From positions 1 through 36,533 of IMG/VR virus record IMGVR_UViG_3300009285_001314: a DNA stretch of 36,533 nucleotides, one strand, 5' to 3'. A program made the position numbers and the translations under genes. Source of the DNA: a virus. Of this stretch, positions 15,837-24,333 are shown in pieces. The notes under the pieces were generated by a model. That model ran no database searches. It worked only from the letters and a program-made list of their open reading frames with translations, and was not told where the DNA came from. Each line of letters opens with the position of its first letter. The stretch's first letter is position 1.

Positions 15837-17959
15837 ATCGGTTCCTCCGTTTCGTCCAGTACCGAAAATGTACAGCGACAATTACAGTCGTGAGACGGGT
15901 CACCCATCATGCCCGGAGCCTGTCCCCTCACACCATCCATCGGTGAAACAAAGTCCTCATCAAAGCTCACGACCATGCCGTCAAGCTCTACGTGGCTGTC
16001 CCTGACGCGCGAGTCGCGGGCAGACAGCCATTCCTTCCGTTCTGCCACGCCTGACTGCCTGTAGCCTTCCAGCGTCGCCTTAGAGGACGCCATGCCGACT
16101 TCCGTCTGTGCGATTGTACGCGCTCGCGCGGGCGTGAGATCATCGAAGTTATCGAGTAACCTCTGCTTGATTTCCATTATGCTTTCGTTCTGCGAAACGC
16201 CCTCGTTGATAATCCTCTGCATGCGGTCGGCGGTTGTCTGGTTAATTAATTCCGATCTGTCCGCGAGAGTTTCCGCGATCCACTTCTGGATCGCCGGGCG
16301 ATTAATGTCAAACACGATGCCCTTTGCTTTGAGTTCCGCGAGCGCCGCCTGCCCAAAAGTAACCATCAGCGAAGACGTCAAACTGTGGACGGCCTCGACG
16401 TATGCCTCGTCCTGATTCGTGTTCTGGAAAAGCCTGTCAACGGTCATCGCGTGCATCTCGCGATTGTCGGCAGCGGACATCATGCCTTCCAGTTTGTCGA
16501 AGACTGTATTTAATTGTTCACGCGCAAACGTTTTAAAAGCCCGTTCAAATTTCGTCTCATAGGGAAGCCGCATTTTGTTCTTGCGGTTGTATGCGGCGGC
16601 GCGCGCAACCTCTGTTTTATATCTGGATTTCGGATGAATCGGGAAAAGCGACAATACGGGTTCGCTGTCTTCGCGCTTCTCATAACCGGATTTACCAAAG
16701 ACCGCGCCTGTATCGGCAGTGACGTCCGTACCCAACGGCACAAGATTGAACGGCACAAGGATAACGTCACCTTCCGGCACCGTATCGAATCCACTCTTGA
16801 CGCGCTTCTCGTTTTCAGTGAGCCATGAAGCCATAGCCAGGCGCGTAAACAGTGCCGTCGCGTCTTCCTGCATTACATCGATATGCCCGTATTCCAGGCC
16901 GATTTCAATGCCGGGTTTCTGGCTGGCTACTTTATTCGTGAGCGCATCGGCGAATGCCTGCAATGGCGGTATTACGGTTTCAAGATATAAGCCCTTACGC
17001 GCCTCGTTGACGTTGTTATATGTGGACGCCGCCGGATCTCCGATTAGCTTTGAATCGACACCCATGACAGCGCAGATATCCCGCATCATGTCCTGCTTAC
17101 CGAGCAGCCAGTCCATGTCTTTAGCGGTCTGCGACATCTCTTTTGCTTCGATGGATTCACCGGGTACGAACATGGGACGTCCGGCATTTTTGGCACCGGC
17201 GTATTGCGCCTGATAATCGTCGTGTAGTTCCTTTTTTAGAGTCGGTTTAAGACTTAGAAGCCCCTTAACAAAAAAGATAATCGCCGGGATACCGCCACGT
17301 TGCAGGATGTTCCGATTCCAACTGATAGCGTTCGTGTGCGCTTCGATGACCTCGGCAGCGGCGGCTATTGGAGAGAATGCGCCGGTCATGCTTTGCGGGT
17401 CGGGGTAGCGCGTATAAACAATTTCTTCCGCCGGGATGATAATGCCTGTCGGACCATATTCGTACCGAGTGATCGCGCCGAAGTCATCGGTAATGATGCG
17501 GACCTTATCCGGGAGCAGTAGAACCATTTCGGGCGCAGACTTAAATTCCAGTCCGTTCAATCCCACGCGTGTACCGAAACCACGGAGTTGTGCGAATGCA
17601 CATCCCGCGAGATTCATGTGCAGGCACCACATCTCGATAAATGACCGCATCGTTTCCGTCTGCGAAGGCGACGTTATCAGGCGTTGAATTCCCGCTAAAT
17701 CCTTCGGTATTTTGTCATCCGGAATGATTTCGCCGTCGCGTTTGATCACGAACTTGACGGACTTCGAGGCGGTGCAAATCTCGCGCAAGCAGGCATAAAC
17801 AACGGGATTTCGCTTGTAACCGTACTTCACATAGTCCGCAAAACGCCACGATGAAGATGTGCCTGTACCGATGCCGTCGGGGAAGTTATCGAACGTGATA
17901 GCAATCCGCTTCTCGGGAGGATTGAGAAGGCGATGGACGAACTGCCCGAAAATGTTCAC
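15833..17959 (-). CDS. Portal protein fused to a MuF-type minor head protein
   Basis: A single frame encodes an HK97-type portal (about residues 1-450; YGYKRNPVVYACLREIC, then EIVYTRYPDPQSM and WNRNILQRGGIPAI) and then a helical region joined to a MuF-like domain (final ~100 residues: ARTIAQTEVGMASS, KEWLSARDSRVRDSH, HDCNCRCTF). Usually the portal is ~400-450 residues and the MuF protein is a separate gene. No stop or frameshift separates them. The start is uncertain: GTG at 17959 gives a normal portal N-terminus (VNIFGQFVHRLL), whereas TTG at 18040 would add 27 residues; neither has a clear ribosome binding site. The portal forms the DNA entry vertex. Confidence 0.8.
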   Translation of the reverse strand: MNIFGQFVHRLLNPPEKRIAITFDNFPDGIGTGTSSSWRFADYVKYGYKRNPVVYACLREICTASKSVKFVIKRDGEIIPDDKIPKDLAGIQRLITSPSQTETMRSFIEMWCLHMNLAGCAFAQLRGFGTRVGLNGLEFKSAPEMVLLLPDKVRIITDDFGAITRYEYGPTGIIIPAEEIVYTRYPDPQSMTGAFSPIAAAAEVIEAHTNAISWNRNILQRGGIPAIIFFVKGLLSLKPTLKKELHDDYQAQYAGAKNAGRPMFVPGESIEAKEMSQTAKDMDWLLGKQDMMRDICAVMGVDSKLIGDPAASTYNNVNEARKGLYLETVIPPLQAFADALTNKVASQKPGIEIGLEYGHIDVMQEDATALFTRLAMASWLTENEKRVKSGFDTVPEGDVILVPFNLVPLGTDVTADTGAVFGKSGYEKREDSEPVLSLFPIHPKSRYKTEVARAAAYNRKNKMRLPYETKFERAFKTFAREQLNTVFDKLEGMMSAADNREMHAMTVDRLFQNTNQDEAYVEAVHSLTSSLMVTFGQAALAELKAKGIVFDINRPAIQKWIAETLADRSELINQTTADRMQRIINEGVSQNESIMEIKQRLLDNFDDLTPARARTIAQTEVGMASSKATLEGYRQSGVAERKEWLSARDSRVRDSHVELDGMVVSFDEDFVSPMDGVRGQAPGMMGDPSHDCNCRCTFSVLDETEEPI

Positions 17960-18022
17960 GCTAGGTGGACATAGATTGCATGAATTAAACAAAACATAAT
18001 TATCCGAAATAGTCAATACTGC

Positions 18023-18051
18023 TTGACAATTATTTTCCAATGTAATAAAAT
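18023..18051 (+). promoter_or_regulatory. Near-consensus sigma-70 promoter for HNH gene 1
   Basis: TTGACA (18023-18028), 17-base spacer, TAAAAT (18046-18051). Only six bases separate the -10 box from the ATG at 18058, so the predicted transcript would start at or next to the start codon. It points rightward, against the late operon, and lies over the 5' region of the portal gene. Confidence 0.75.
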
Positions 18052-18057
18052 TAAATT

Positions 18058-18588
18058 ATGTCAAATTTGCCTGAATTAATAAGAGAAATGGTGGAAGTGC
18101 AGAGAATGAGTTTATCCTCAATCGGTAGAGAGTTAAATTATTCGAGGGAGAGAATAAGACAAATTTACAAGCAGGTCGGCAACGGCCTTACGGTCAAGGA
18201 TTGGAAGTTACCCAAAAGCAAATGGCGAAAACCGAAGGTCAATCCATACGCTCTACAAAGATTGGCTCGGATAAAAGGATGCTCTAATCCAGAATGCACG
18301 CATAAACATACTGCACGACAATACGATTGGCATCATCCCGGAGAAAAAAACTTTAACTTAGGGGCAAGATTGGGCAAGGTATCCCGTAATAAATTAAATG
18401 CAGAACTAAAACTCGTAATTCCTTACTGCAACTCTTGCCATATGAAACTACATCATCCCAAAGGGTTAAAGCCAAACGGGGAAATAGCCATGAGTGCAGA
18501 AGAAAAAAGACAAAGGGTAAATGAGCGGAGTAGAAAATATTATAAGCTGCGTTGTGGAAAAACCCAACTTAGAAAATTAGGAGAGTAG
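18058..18588 (+). CDS. HNH endonuclease with sigma-region-4-like HTH (HNH gene 1)
   Basis: A 176-residue protein encoded opposite to its neighbours between large terminase and portal. Residues about 17-40 (MSLSSIGRELNYSRERIRQI) resemble the helix-turn-helix of sigma-70 region 4, probably for site recognition. Residues 75-130 form the HNH nuclease: zinc cysteines C75, C80, C124 and C127, the WHH pair at 91-93, and CHMKLHH. Base composition is more A/T-rich than the flanking late genes, suggesting recent arrival. There is no ribosome binding site; the promoter geometry predicts a leaderless mRNA. It is probably a free-standing homing endonuclease; the target is unknown. Confidence 0.85.
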   Translation: MSNLPELIREMVEVQRMSLSSIGRELNYSRERIRQIYKQVGNGLTVKDWKLPKSKWRKPKVNPYALQRLARIKGCSNPECTHKHTARQYDWHHPGEKNFNLGARLGKVSRNKLNAELKLVIPYCNSCHMKLHHPKGLKPNGEIAMSAEEKRQRVNERSRKYYKLRCGKTQLRKLGE

Positions 18589-18673
18589 GACTCGTTTTTT
18601 ATATGGTGAATCTCCACTCTTGAGGCCATGATTTTAATTTTAACAGAAAATTTCCATTTGTCAAATAGGGGCA

Positions 18674-20083
18674 TTAGAAAAGAAACAAGCTCGACGGCGG
18701 CACGGTTATCAATCCGAAACATCCCACGGTCAGGTACCGAAAGCCGTCAACGCTGTGATCATTCAGCTTTATGGGGTGATTCGTCACGCTGTTGCGCTCG
18801 TAAGCCGGGATGCGCTCTATCAAGTCCGGGCAATGCGTCCGGTCTATCCGTACCAGCGGGCGCTCGGGTTCGCTTAGGCGCCACTGTACCGCGCTTATGC
18901 CGTCTTCGACATCGTTGATCGACCGCTTTTCTTCCGGGGAAGTCCAGAATATCGGGATACCGGCGTTCTGAAAATGCGTTTTCATCTGCTTGCCAGACGG
19001 GTCACAATAAGCCATTTGCACGAGATCGCCCGCTAAGTCGATACCCGCGAGCTTCCCGTAGAACTCGAGCTTTTCCATGACCGCGTTAAGTTGACGGTTG
19101 GGCGCGTTCTCGACAATCGCTACCTCATCGAAAATATTCAGGCAGTCCCATTCCCCGACCTGGGCGAACAGGCAGCGGAAGTTTTCACCCCAGTCGATTC
19201 CCATGACAACCGGGAGCATGGGATCGAATTCTACCCGGTCGACATGCCACGGCAGCCCCGCGTTCGTCGGTCGAAACATGCTGTAAATCGCGCCCTGTAA
19301 TGCCGTGAATTCCGCGAGATAGTTCATGCGGAATAAATCCATGAGGCCACGGCGTTCATATTCCACGCGGATTTTATCTATGGCTGAATGATCGACATGC
19401 GGATTATCGTAGCTCGTGAAAGTGAGCGTGTAGTAATTCGGGTCCGTCGCTGCCTGTCGCGTCCAATCGTCATAGCGTTCCTTCCAATGATCCATGCCGT
19501 GCGGGGTCGTAATCAGCAAGGCCGCGCCGTTGACGTCCGTTAGACCGCGCTCGATATACTCCTCAAATATTTTCGGTTTGAACCGGGCGAACTCATCGCA
19601 GAGTACGAATGGCCAACCTTCACCGAGGATTGAGGCCGGGTTGTCGGCTGTCGCTCCGATGATCCTAGCACCCCAGGGCAGCTCTATGTAGCGTTCGCGT
19701 TCGCTGTATTTTACCTGCTTATTTGGATTAAAGCCGGGAATGAAAGTCTTATAAACGTTCGTCCGCATTATGGCCTTTGACACCATCCGGAAGGCTTTAT
19801 CAGTGAGTTCGTTGTAAGGCGCGATGATGGGGATTACGCGGAGCGGTTGCTGCCCATCGGGCGCAAACGCGCCTTCCGTGAGGATCGGTGCCTGGGTGAT
19901 TACAGTCTTGCCCCCGCGCGTACCCGCGTTAATACCGATGCGCTTACAGCCACGGTCGAGCGCGCCGAGGATTAAATCCTGTTTGGCATGCGGCACAAGG
20001 CCAAGAGCTTTGAATATGCGCTTACGGATTATCCGGCGCGTCACGGCCTGAGTAATCTTTTCTTTTGTGGCGAGTGCTTCCAT
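18674..20083 (-). CDS. Terminase large subunit
   Basis: A 469-residue DNA packaging motor. The ATPase part has a Walker A loop at residues 52-60 (NAGTRGGKT), Walker B at about 159-164 (FVLCDE) and a coupling-type motif ITTP near 191-194. The nuclease part has acidic residues D297 (MGIDWGE), D361 (YCDPSGK) and D442/D446 (NDHSVDGF), consistent with an RNase H-like metal site. It translocates and cuts concatemeric DNA at the portal. The ATG follows directly after the stop of the tiny upstream membrane gene (TGAATG), so translation is coupled. HNH gene 1 separates it from the portal. Confidence 0.92.
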   Translation of the reverse strand: MEALATKEKITQAVTRRIIRKRIFKALGLVPHAKQDLILGALDRGCKRIGINAGTRGGKTVITQAPILTEGAFAPDGQQPLRVIPIIAPYNELTDKAFRMVSKAIMRTNVYKTFIPGFNPNKQVKYSERERYIELPWGARIIGATADNPASILGEGWPFVLCDEFARFKPKIFEEYIERGLTDVNGAALLITTPHGMDHWKERYDDWTRQAATDPNYYTLTFTSYDNPHVDHSAIDKIRVEYERRGLMDLFRMNYLAEFTALQGAIYSMFRPTNAGLPWHVDRVEFDPMLPVVMGIDWGENFRCLFAQVGEWDCLNIFDEVAIVENAPNRQLNAVMEKLEFYGKLAGIDLAGDLVQMAYCDPSGKQMKTHFQNAGIPIFWTSPEEKRSINDVEDGISAVQWRLSEPERPLVRIDRTHCPDLIERIPAYERNSVTNHPIKLNDHSVDGFRYLTVGCFGLITVPPSSLFLF

Positions 20084-20221
20084 TCACTGATTGCTATAAT
20101 GCCCAAAAATTGCAGCCAGGATAAACATCGCGACGATAAACACGACGATCATAATGCAGCCGTAACAACCGCAATTCATCGTCCGCAGGAAAAGGCCGTC
20201 ATTTTGTCCGTCGATTTTCAT
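20084..20221 (-). CDS. Tiny single-pass membrane protein
   Basis: A 45-residue frame starting MKIDGQNDGLFLRTMN, then CGCYGC and one hydrophobic segment (IMIVVFIVAMFILAAIF, residues about 23-39) and a short polar tail. Its ATG overlaps the methyltransferase stop (ATGA) and its TGA abuts the terminase ATG, so it is stitched into the operon at both ends. Function is unknown; size and topology would fit a small membrane-active protein, but no lysis genes are adjacent. Confidence 0.6.
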   Translation of the reverse strand: MKIDGQNDGLFLRTMNCGCYGCIMIVVFIVAMFILAAIFGHYSNQ

Positions 20222-20805
20222 ATACATGCAGCCTGTGTCAGAACGCCATTGCGGAGTCCGTAGAAATATAAATCAGTTCCAGGCTTTGTACCGCCCGCAG
20301 CCTCTTTATTCGTCGAAAATTCATGCTGGACAAATTCGTCAAGATGTAAAACGCTTTTCAGGTCATCGCCCGTAAGCGGTCGATAATATTTAGACCAAGC
20401 CGGGTTATCGATTTGCGCCGTGCCCGATGATTGCGGAGTATGTGCGGCTGTGCCGTGTTCATCGCGCCCCGGTGCCGCGCAAGTGAGAATCAGCAAGCCG
20501 CCCGGCTTCACCATGCGCTGCATTTTCGGTATGCTCGACCGCCAAAACATGTCATGCTCCAGCATTTCGGTTGATATCACGACATCGAAATGCTCGTCCG
20601 GGTAATCGAGTTCATGCACCTTTGAAATCACGTTGACGCCCTTGCCCGCGATCACGTCCACGCCGGTATACGCGCAGGACGCAAATTCATTCGATATGCT
20701 GCCGTTCAAATCAAGACTACCGCATTCCAGGATGCGCTTATTCCAGAAGTGCCCCGGATATTGAGCCTTCACGCTTTCGACGAATTGGCGACATTGGCAG
20801 TGCAT
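20218..20805 (-). CDS. Class I SAM-dependent methyltransferase
   Basis: A 195-residue protein from the ATG at 20805, chosen because GAGGAGGACGC precedes it; a longer frame from 20835 has a badly placed site. Motifs: ILECGSLDLNGS at about 25-36 (SAM-binding loop), YTGVDV near 46-51 with an acidic residue at strand 2, FDVVISTEMLEHD at about 73-85 and VKPGGLLIL near 98-106. It matches the small-molecule/sugar type (Methyltransf_11), not DNA methyltransferases, since no DPPY or PC motif is present. It overlaps the 3' end of the sugar-transfer-like gene by 37 bases, so a shared pathway is likely. Confidence 0.8.
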   Translation of the reverse strand: MHCQCRQFVESVKAQYPGHFWNKRILECGSLDLNGSISNEFASCAYTGVDVIAGKGVNVISKVHELDYPDEHFDVVISTEMLEHDMFWRSSIPKMQRMVKPGGLLILTCAAPGRDEHGTAAHTPQSSGTAQIDNPAWSKYYRPLTGDDLKSVLHLDEFVQHEFSTNKEAAGGTKPGTDLYFYGLRNGVLTQAACI

Positions 20806-22895
20806 GCGTCCTCCTCGTGCTGGATTTTCGTCCATTCCTTTGCCTGCGGATGTTCGGGATCATAATCGACATCATGCTCCGGCTCGCGGCGTCCAAGCGT
20901 GTTCGCCTGCCCGTTCACGAAGTAATGTTTCACACCGAAATGATGCGGGATCGGGTCGTATTTTTTTTCAAGCTGCCTGCGGAAAGTATTGTCACGCGCT
21001 CCCTCGTAATTGACCGCCGGGAGTCGTTTCGGAGCGCGCCAATCGCCCTCGTAAACGGTAGCAAAAAGCTCATTTAATTCCGCATAAATTAAATCGGTAA
21101 CGCCGACAAGCGCGCCTATCGGACTGCGATATGCCTCATTCTTAATGCGTCCGCTTTCGTGCATGTAACAATCGTAAGTCCACGCTACCGATGAAACCCC
21201 GTCCACTAGAGGTTGAATCGCTTTAATCGTGTAATCCGGTGACAGCCGATCATCGGGATCGCACCAGATGATTATCTCAACGCCGTCCGCTTTCGCAGCC
21301 TGTAATCCGGCCTGCCCCTTGTAAAGCCAGAGATGCGGCCACGATCCTTCCACGTCGATTTCCACGACCTTGAATTTAAAGTCATGGATTAGACGCGCCG
21401 GGAATTCACCCTTGCGACGCTGATAAAGAACGTAGACGGTCTTCAATTCATCGGGGTAGTTCTGATACTGGATATCGATTAAGGCATGATGAAGGTCGAG
21501 TCCGAAATGCGCCATGACCAGATAGCCGACGGTCGGGAATTTTTCTCTCTTAGGCAGTGCGGGAATCTTTTTAATCCGTTTCGGCTCCCGTAAGCGCGTA
21601 TCCGAAAGCGTGAGGATTTCCAAGCCCTCGGATTTCAGGAACCGGATAATGCTGTCGCAGCCGTCGCAGCACTGCCATTTGTCGCCGTGCCGCGAGTCGC
21701 CCGTACCGCCGCTGCCGTCGAAATGGAAATCCCCGGCCATGTCGGCACCGATCATAATCACGCGACGCGCTCCGCAAAGCCACGCAATTTCAAGCGCGGT
21801 CGATGATACCGTGCCGCCGACGCGGAAGCCGAGTTCGTCGGGGACATACGGCTCCTCATTGTACGAATCACGGATGAAGAAATGTAGCACGTCCTTTGTT
21901 CCCGTCCGCTCGATTATGAAGCTGGAAAATACCCGCTTGCCCTCGAAGTTTTCAAAGGCATTATTCCAGAAATCCTTCAGGATAACTTCCCAGTCGGCAC
22001 ATACCCAGACCGCCACTTTAAACCGTGCCGATTCCTGCGTCCACGGAATCACAACCGCGCCGTTGACCGCAATCACATACGCATCAGCCGGGACGTCTTT
22101 ATAGCAGTCCCTTCCGTTAGGTCCGGACGCGAGCAGATAAACAGTGTCCGGCATTTTCCATAGGTTGCGATGGACGTCATTATCCGGGAGTACGTTATTT
22201 TGTGGCCTGTGAACACGAATATTCCAAACTGGTTTCGGCTGATCGACTGGCAGCGGTTCACATTCGTCGATCCGTCGCACGTCCACGCCCTGGCTCTTAA
22301 CCCATTTAACGAGCCACTCCCATTCAGCGACGCAAGGCCAGACCTTATCATGCCCCGCCTGCGGATGCGGATCGCCGTTGAAATAGCCGCCTTTCATATC
22401 GACACCGAGCGTTATGACTTCTTTACAACCGCCATAGTAGCAGAGCGCGAGAGCGATACCGGCTACCGTGGCGCGCGTCGATATCATGCCCTCTGCTTTG
22501 TCGAGCGGTCGATAGATATCGCCGCCCGCTTTGAACGTCACCTTGACAATCGGGAAATATTTTGCGATGCACTCCTGCTCGAAAACGGGGACGGGAGCGC
22601 AACCGGCATAGATCGAGTTCAAACTTAAATCACGATGCGAGTCTGCTATTGCACCGATGCGGTTGTTAAACCAGTCCGCTTTCAGCACGGCGGGGTCATG
22701 GACAAGCCAGATGGACGGCTTAATTGGGAGTTCGATAGCGCGGTTGCAGGCGATCACGAAAGTACCGGGGGGAATCCGGAGGCAGTTATCCTTTGCGGAC
22801 ATGCCGCTGCCGACGATGTAAACGGTATCGGGGAAGGTGAAATCAGTTTTGAGGATGTCAGTCTGTCCCATTGTCGGAGCCATTGCCGTTCCCAT
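20769..22895 (-). CDS. Three-domain sugar-transfer-like protein (two duplicated Rossmann-like domains plus GT-A-like domain)
   Basis: A 708-residue protein with an internal duplication. Domain 1 (about 24-215) has VYIVGSGMSAKD and STRATVAGIALALCYYGG...LGVDMKGG. Domain 2 (about 250-432) has VYLLASGPNGRD and SSTALEIAWLCGARRVIM..GADMAG. These resemble MptE-like/DUF115 or sialyltransferase-type nucleotide-binding folds. Domain 3 (about 455-690) resembles a GT-A glycosyltransferase, with TVGYLVMAHFG at its start and an acidic WCDPDDRLSPDY motif at 544-555. The start could be 22895 or 22883. It sits between the terminase genes and overlaps a methyltransferase. Modification of a virion or cell-surface glycan is the leading inference. 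Confidence 0.65.
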   Translation of the reverse strand: MGTAMAPTMGQTDILKTDFTFPDTVYIVGSGMSAKDNCLRIPPGTFVIACNRAIELPIKPSIWLVHDPAVLKADWFNNRIGAIADSHRDLSLNSIYAGCAPVPVFEQECIAKYFPIVKVTFKAGGDIYRPLDKAEGMISTRATVAGIALALCYYGGCKEVITLGVDMKGGYFNGDPHPQAGHDKVWPCVAEWEWLVKWVKSQGVDVRRIDECEPLPVDQPKPVWNIRVHRPQNNVLPDNDVHRNLWKMPDTVYLLASGPNGRDCYKDVPADAYVIAVNGAVVIPWTQESARFKVAVWVCADWEVILKDFWNNAFENFEGKRVFSSFIIERTGTKDVLHFFIRDSYNEEPYVPDELGFRVGGTVSSTALEIAWLCGARRVIMIGADMAGDFHFDGSGGTGDSRHGDKWQCCDGCDSIIRFLKSEGLEILTLSDTRLREPKRIKKIPALPKREKFPTVGYLVMAHFGLDLHHALIDIQYQNYPDELKTVYVLYQRRKGEFPARLIHDFKFKVVEIDVEGSWPHLWLYKGQAGLQAAKADGVEIIIWCDPDDRLSPDYTIKAIQPLVDGVSSVAWTYDCYMHESGRIKNEAYRSPIGALVGVTDLIYAELNELFATVYEGDWRAPKRLPAVNYEGARDNTFRRQLEKKYDPIPHHFGVKHYFVNGQANTLGRREPEHDVDYDPEHPQAKEWTKIQHEEDACTANVANSSKA

Positions 22896-23427
22896 TCCCG
22901 TTGTCCGGTTGTACTTCCGGGAGCGCGAGCGGAGCGTATACGTTTTTCATCGCATCGTCAACCGCCAGCTTGATTTCGTCCTCGACGGAATCAGCCGGAG
23001 GATTCGCGCGGTCATCGTCAACTGTGATGTGCGATGGTACCGGGATATTCAATATGCGGTACTTGGATTCCACTAAAGTTTTCAACGATGATGTCAGAAT
23101 GGATATATCGGAATTCCTTAACAAACTCGCAAGACTGGAATCTCGCATCGCAAGCAGAATCTTAGAGACGCCTAAATCACATGCGGCGGACGCCATAGAA
23201 TCGAAGCGGGTTTTATCCATGACTGCAAGGTGTGTTGCGGTATCCATGCCGAATTTGACGATGCTGTCGCGGAAATCTTCTCTCTTGTCAGTCCAATGTT
23301 CATCAGCCGAATGCTGCCTAACTATCCCGGCAGCAACATTGAATTGCAGCGCGACGTCTTCCAGAGTGACATCGGATGTCACGTAAAGGACTTCCATTTC
23401 CTGCCAGTTATGTTTCTGTCTTGACAT
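22858..23427 (-). CDS. Terminase small subunit candidate
   Basis: A 189-residue protein. The N-terminus (NWQEMEVLYVTSDVTLEDVA, then AAGIVRQHSADEHWTDKRE, residues about 7-52) is a helix-turn-helix of the type found in small terminases and related DNA-binding proteins, followed by helices (to about 125) suited to oligomerisation. The acidic linker ends in a Gly/Asn repeat tail. It is the first gene of the late block, upstream of large terminase, although two modification genes intervene. No ribosome binding site is seen before the ATG, so the start or expression mode is unusual. Confidence 0.65.
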   Translation of the reverse strand: MSRQKHNWQEMEVLYVTSDVTLEDVALQFNVAAGIVRQHSADEHWTDKREDFRDSIVKFGMDTATHLAVMDKTRFDSMASAACDLGVSKILLAMRDSSLASLLRNSDISILTSSLKTLVESKYRILNIPVPSHITVDDDRANPPADSVEDEIKLAVDDAMKNVYAPLALPEVQPDNGNGNGNGSDNGTD

Positions 23428-23459
23428 AGTAGCTATTAACTAAATACTCCGACCTACCC

Positions 23460-23858
23460 TCACCCCGACCGCCTCTTTCTGGCTAATGCTTTGGCTTTAT
23501 ATCGCAAGCCTATCCAAGGCCGTGAGGGTTTTTTGACACTATGCCCAACCATTGCCCCGACAGGATCGCGCTTTATTGTGTTTGGGAGCTTCCCATAAAG
23601 ACCCTGCATGTAGGGAGTCACCGTCTTGGAAGGCTTCTGGCTTATAATATCAAAGCCGTCCTCGATAAGATGCACCGCCTGATGTTCCCTCCGGGTTAAA
23701 ACTGCCAGATTCAAGGGGTCGTTATCATCATGTTTCCGGTTAATATGGTGAACGACCTTGCCTTTTAAGTCCGCGCCAACTTCGGCAAGAATTTCCCGAT
23801 GCTCAAAACTGTATTTCCCGTTCTTGTAAATCCGCTTATATGGGACTTTCTTTTTCAT
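23460..23858 (-). CDS. HNH endonuclease (HNH gene 2)
   Basis: A 132-residue HNH_3-type nuclease: residues 19-60 carry EHREILAEVGADL, VVHHINRKHDDNDPLNLAVL and EHQAVH, the H-H, N and H positions of the ββα-metal motif. The rest is basic (KALARKRRSG at the end). The second ATG (23858) is chosen because the promoter -10 box TATAAT ends seven bases before it and nothing resembles a ribosome binding site. It lies just before the small terminase. HNH proteins next to terminases can take part in packaging in HK97-like phages, so a packaging role is an alternative to homing. Confidence 0.85.
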   Translation of the reverse strand: MKKKVPYKRIYKNGKYSFEHREILAEVGADLKGKVVHHINRKHDDNDPLNLAVLTRREHQAVHLIEDGFDIISQKPSKTVTPYMQGLYGKLPNTIKRDPVGAMVGHSVKKPSRPWIGLRYKAKALARKRRSG

Positions 23859-23865
23859 CGGCATT

Positions 23866-23892
23866 ATTATAACACATTAGTCAGGATGTCAA
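23866..23892 (-). promoter_or_regulatory. Sigma-70-like promoter for HNH gene 2 and possibly the late operon
   Basis: Perfect TTGACA (23892-23887) and perfect TATAAT (23871-23866) on the minus strand, with a short 15-base spacer. It starts 20 bases after the T-run of the replication-operon terminator. The predicted start is at or next to the ATG of HNH gene 2. It may also feed the terminase genes, for which no other promoter is obvious. Confidence 0.65.
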
Positions 23893-23911
23893 ACCTTCAG
23901 AGACTGCGATA

Positions 23912-23979
23912 AGAAAAAAAGACCGGGAGACTGCAAGTATTAAGCCCCAAGACGAAAGCCTTGGTTCGCAGTCTCCCGG
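23912..23979 (-). terminator. Strong intrinsic terminator of the replication operon
   Basis: On the minus strand CCGGGAGACTGC (from 23979) pairs perfectly over 12 bp with GCAGTCTCCCGG (ending 23923), with a smaller inner hairpin CCAAG/CTTGG, then TCTTTTTTTC. It closes the operon that ends at 24100 and insulates it from HNH gene 2 and the late block. The 235-base stretch 23865-24099 holds this terminator and the HNH promoter but no convincing gene. Confidence 0.9.
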
Positions 23980-24099
23980 CTAATCTGATAACCCGTCGCC
24001 TAATCGTCTGACCAGTCAAGCTGGGATGATTCTGAACGCCCCGAAGGGCACTCGCTTGGTTTTCAGCTAAGGGATACATTCTGGTCAAACTTTCACCGC

Positions 24100-24333
24100 C
24101 TACCTTTCACGAGCAAAATCCGTATACGGAAGATTATCATGCCATTCAGTACACGCATCGCTTTTTGGGAGGCATTTATGAAAAATCCGGGTGTAGGTCG
24201 TGTCGAGTTCCTTCCGGGCAGCCATGATCGCCAGGATGAGGGCGGCCTTGTCGGGATCGTCGCTGCCGCCGATGCAGGCAAGCAAGTCCTGGAAGCGTTG
24301 ACGGGCGTTGAGATATTCGAGTTCTGGGCTCAT
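24100..24333 (-). CDS. Small hypothetical protein, replication operon
   Basis: A 77-residue helical protein (MSPELEYLNARQRFQDLL, then DPDKAALILAIMAARKELD). Its ATG overlaps the upstream stop as ATGA and GAGAGGG precedes it. It is the last gene before the terminator. No family is recognised; the tight coupling suggests a replication-associated helper. Confidence 0.6.
   Translation of the reverse strand: MSPELEYLNARQRFQDLLACIGGSDDPDKAALILAIMAARKELDTTYTRIFHKCLPKSDACTEWHDNLPYTDFARER

Noticed and set aside
15836-15881. Longer N-terminus for the prohead protease
   Set aside because: The extra 15 residues overlap the portal end and lack a ribosome binding site; the ATG at 15836 has CGGAGG and ATGA coupling.
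24010-24075. GTTCAGAATC near a small GC stem, suggesting a tRNA T-arm
   Set aside because: No acceptor stem, D-arm or anticodon arm could be placed around it.
23897-24088. Minus-strand frame of about 63 codons between the replication operon and HNH gene 2
   Set aside because: It runs through both arms and the T-run of a strong terminator, has no ribosome binding site, and its composition looks random.
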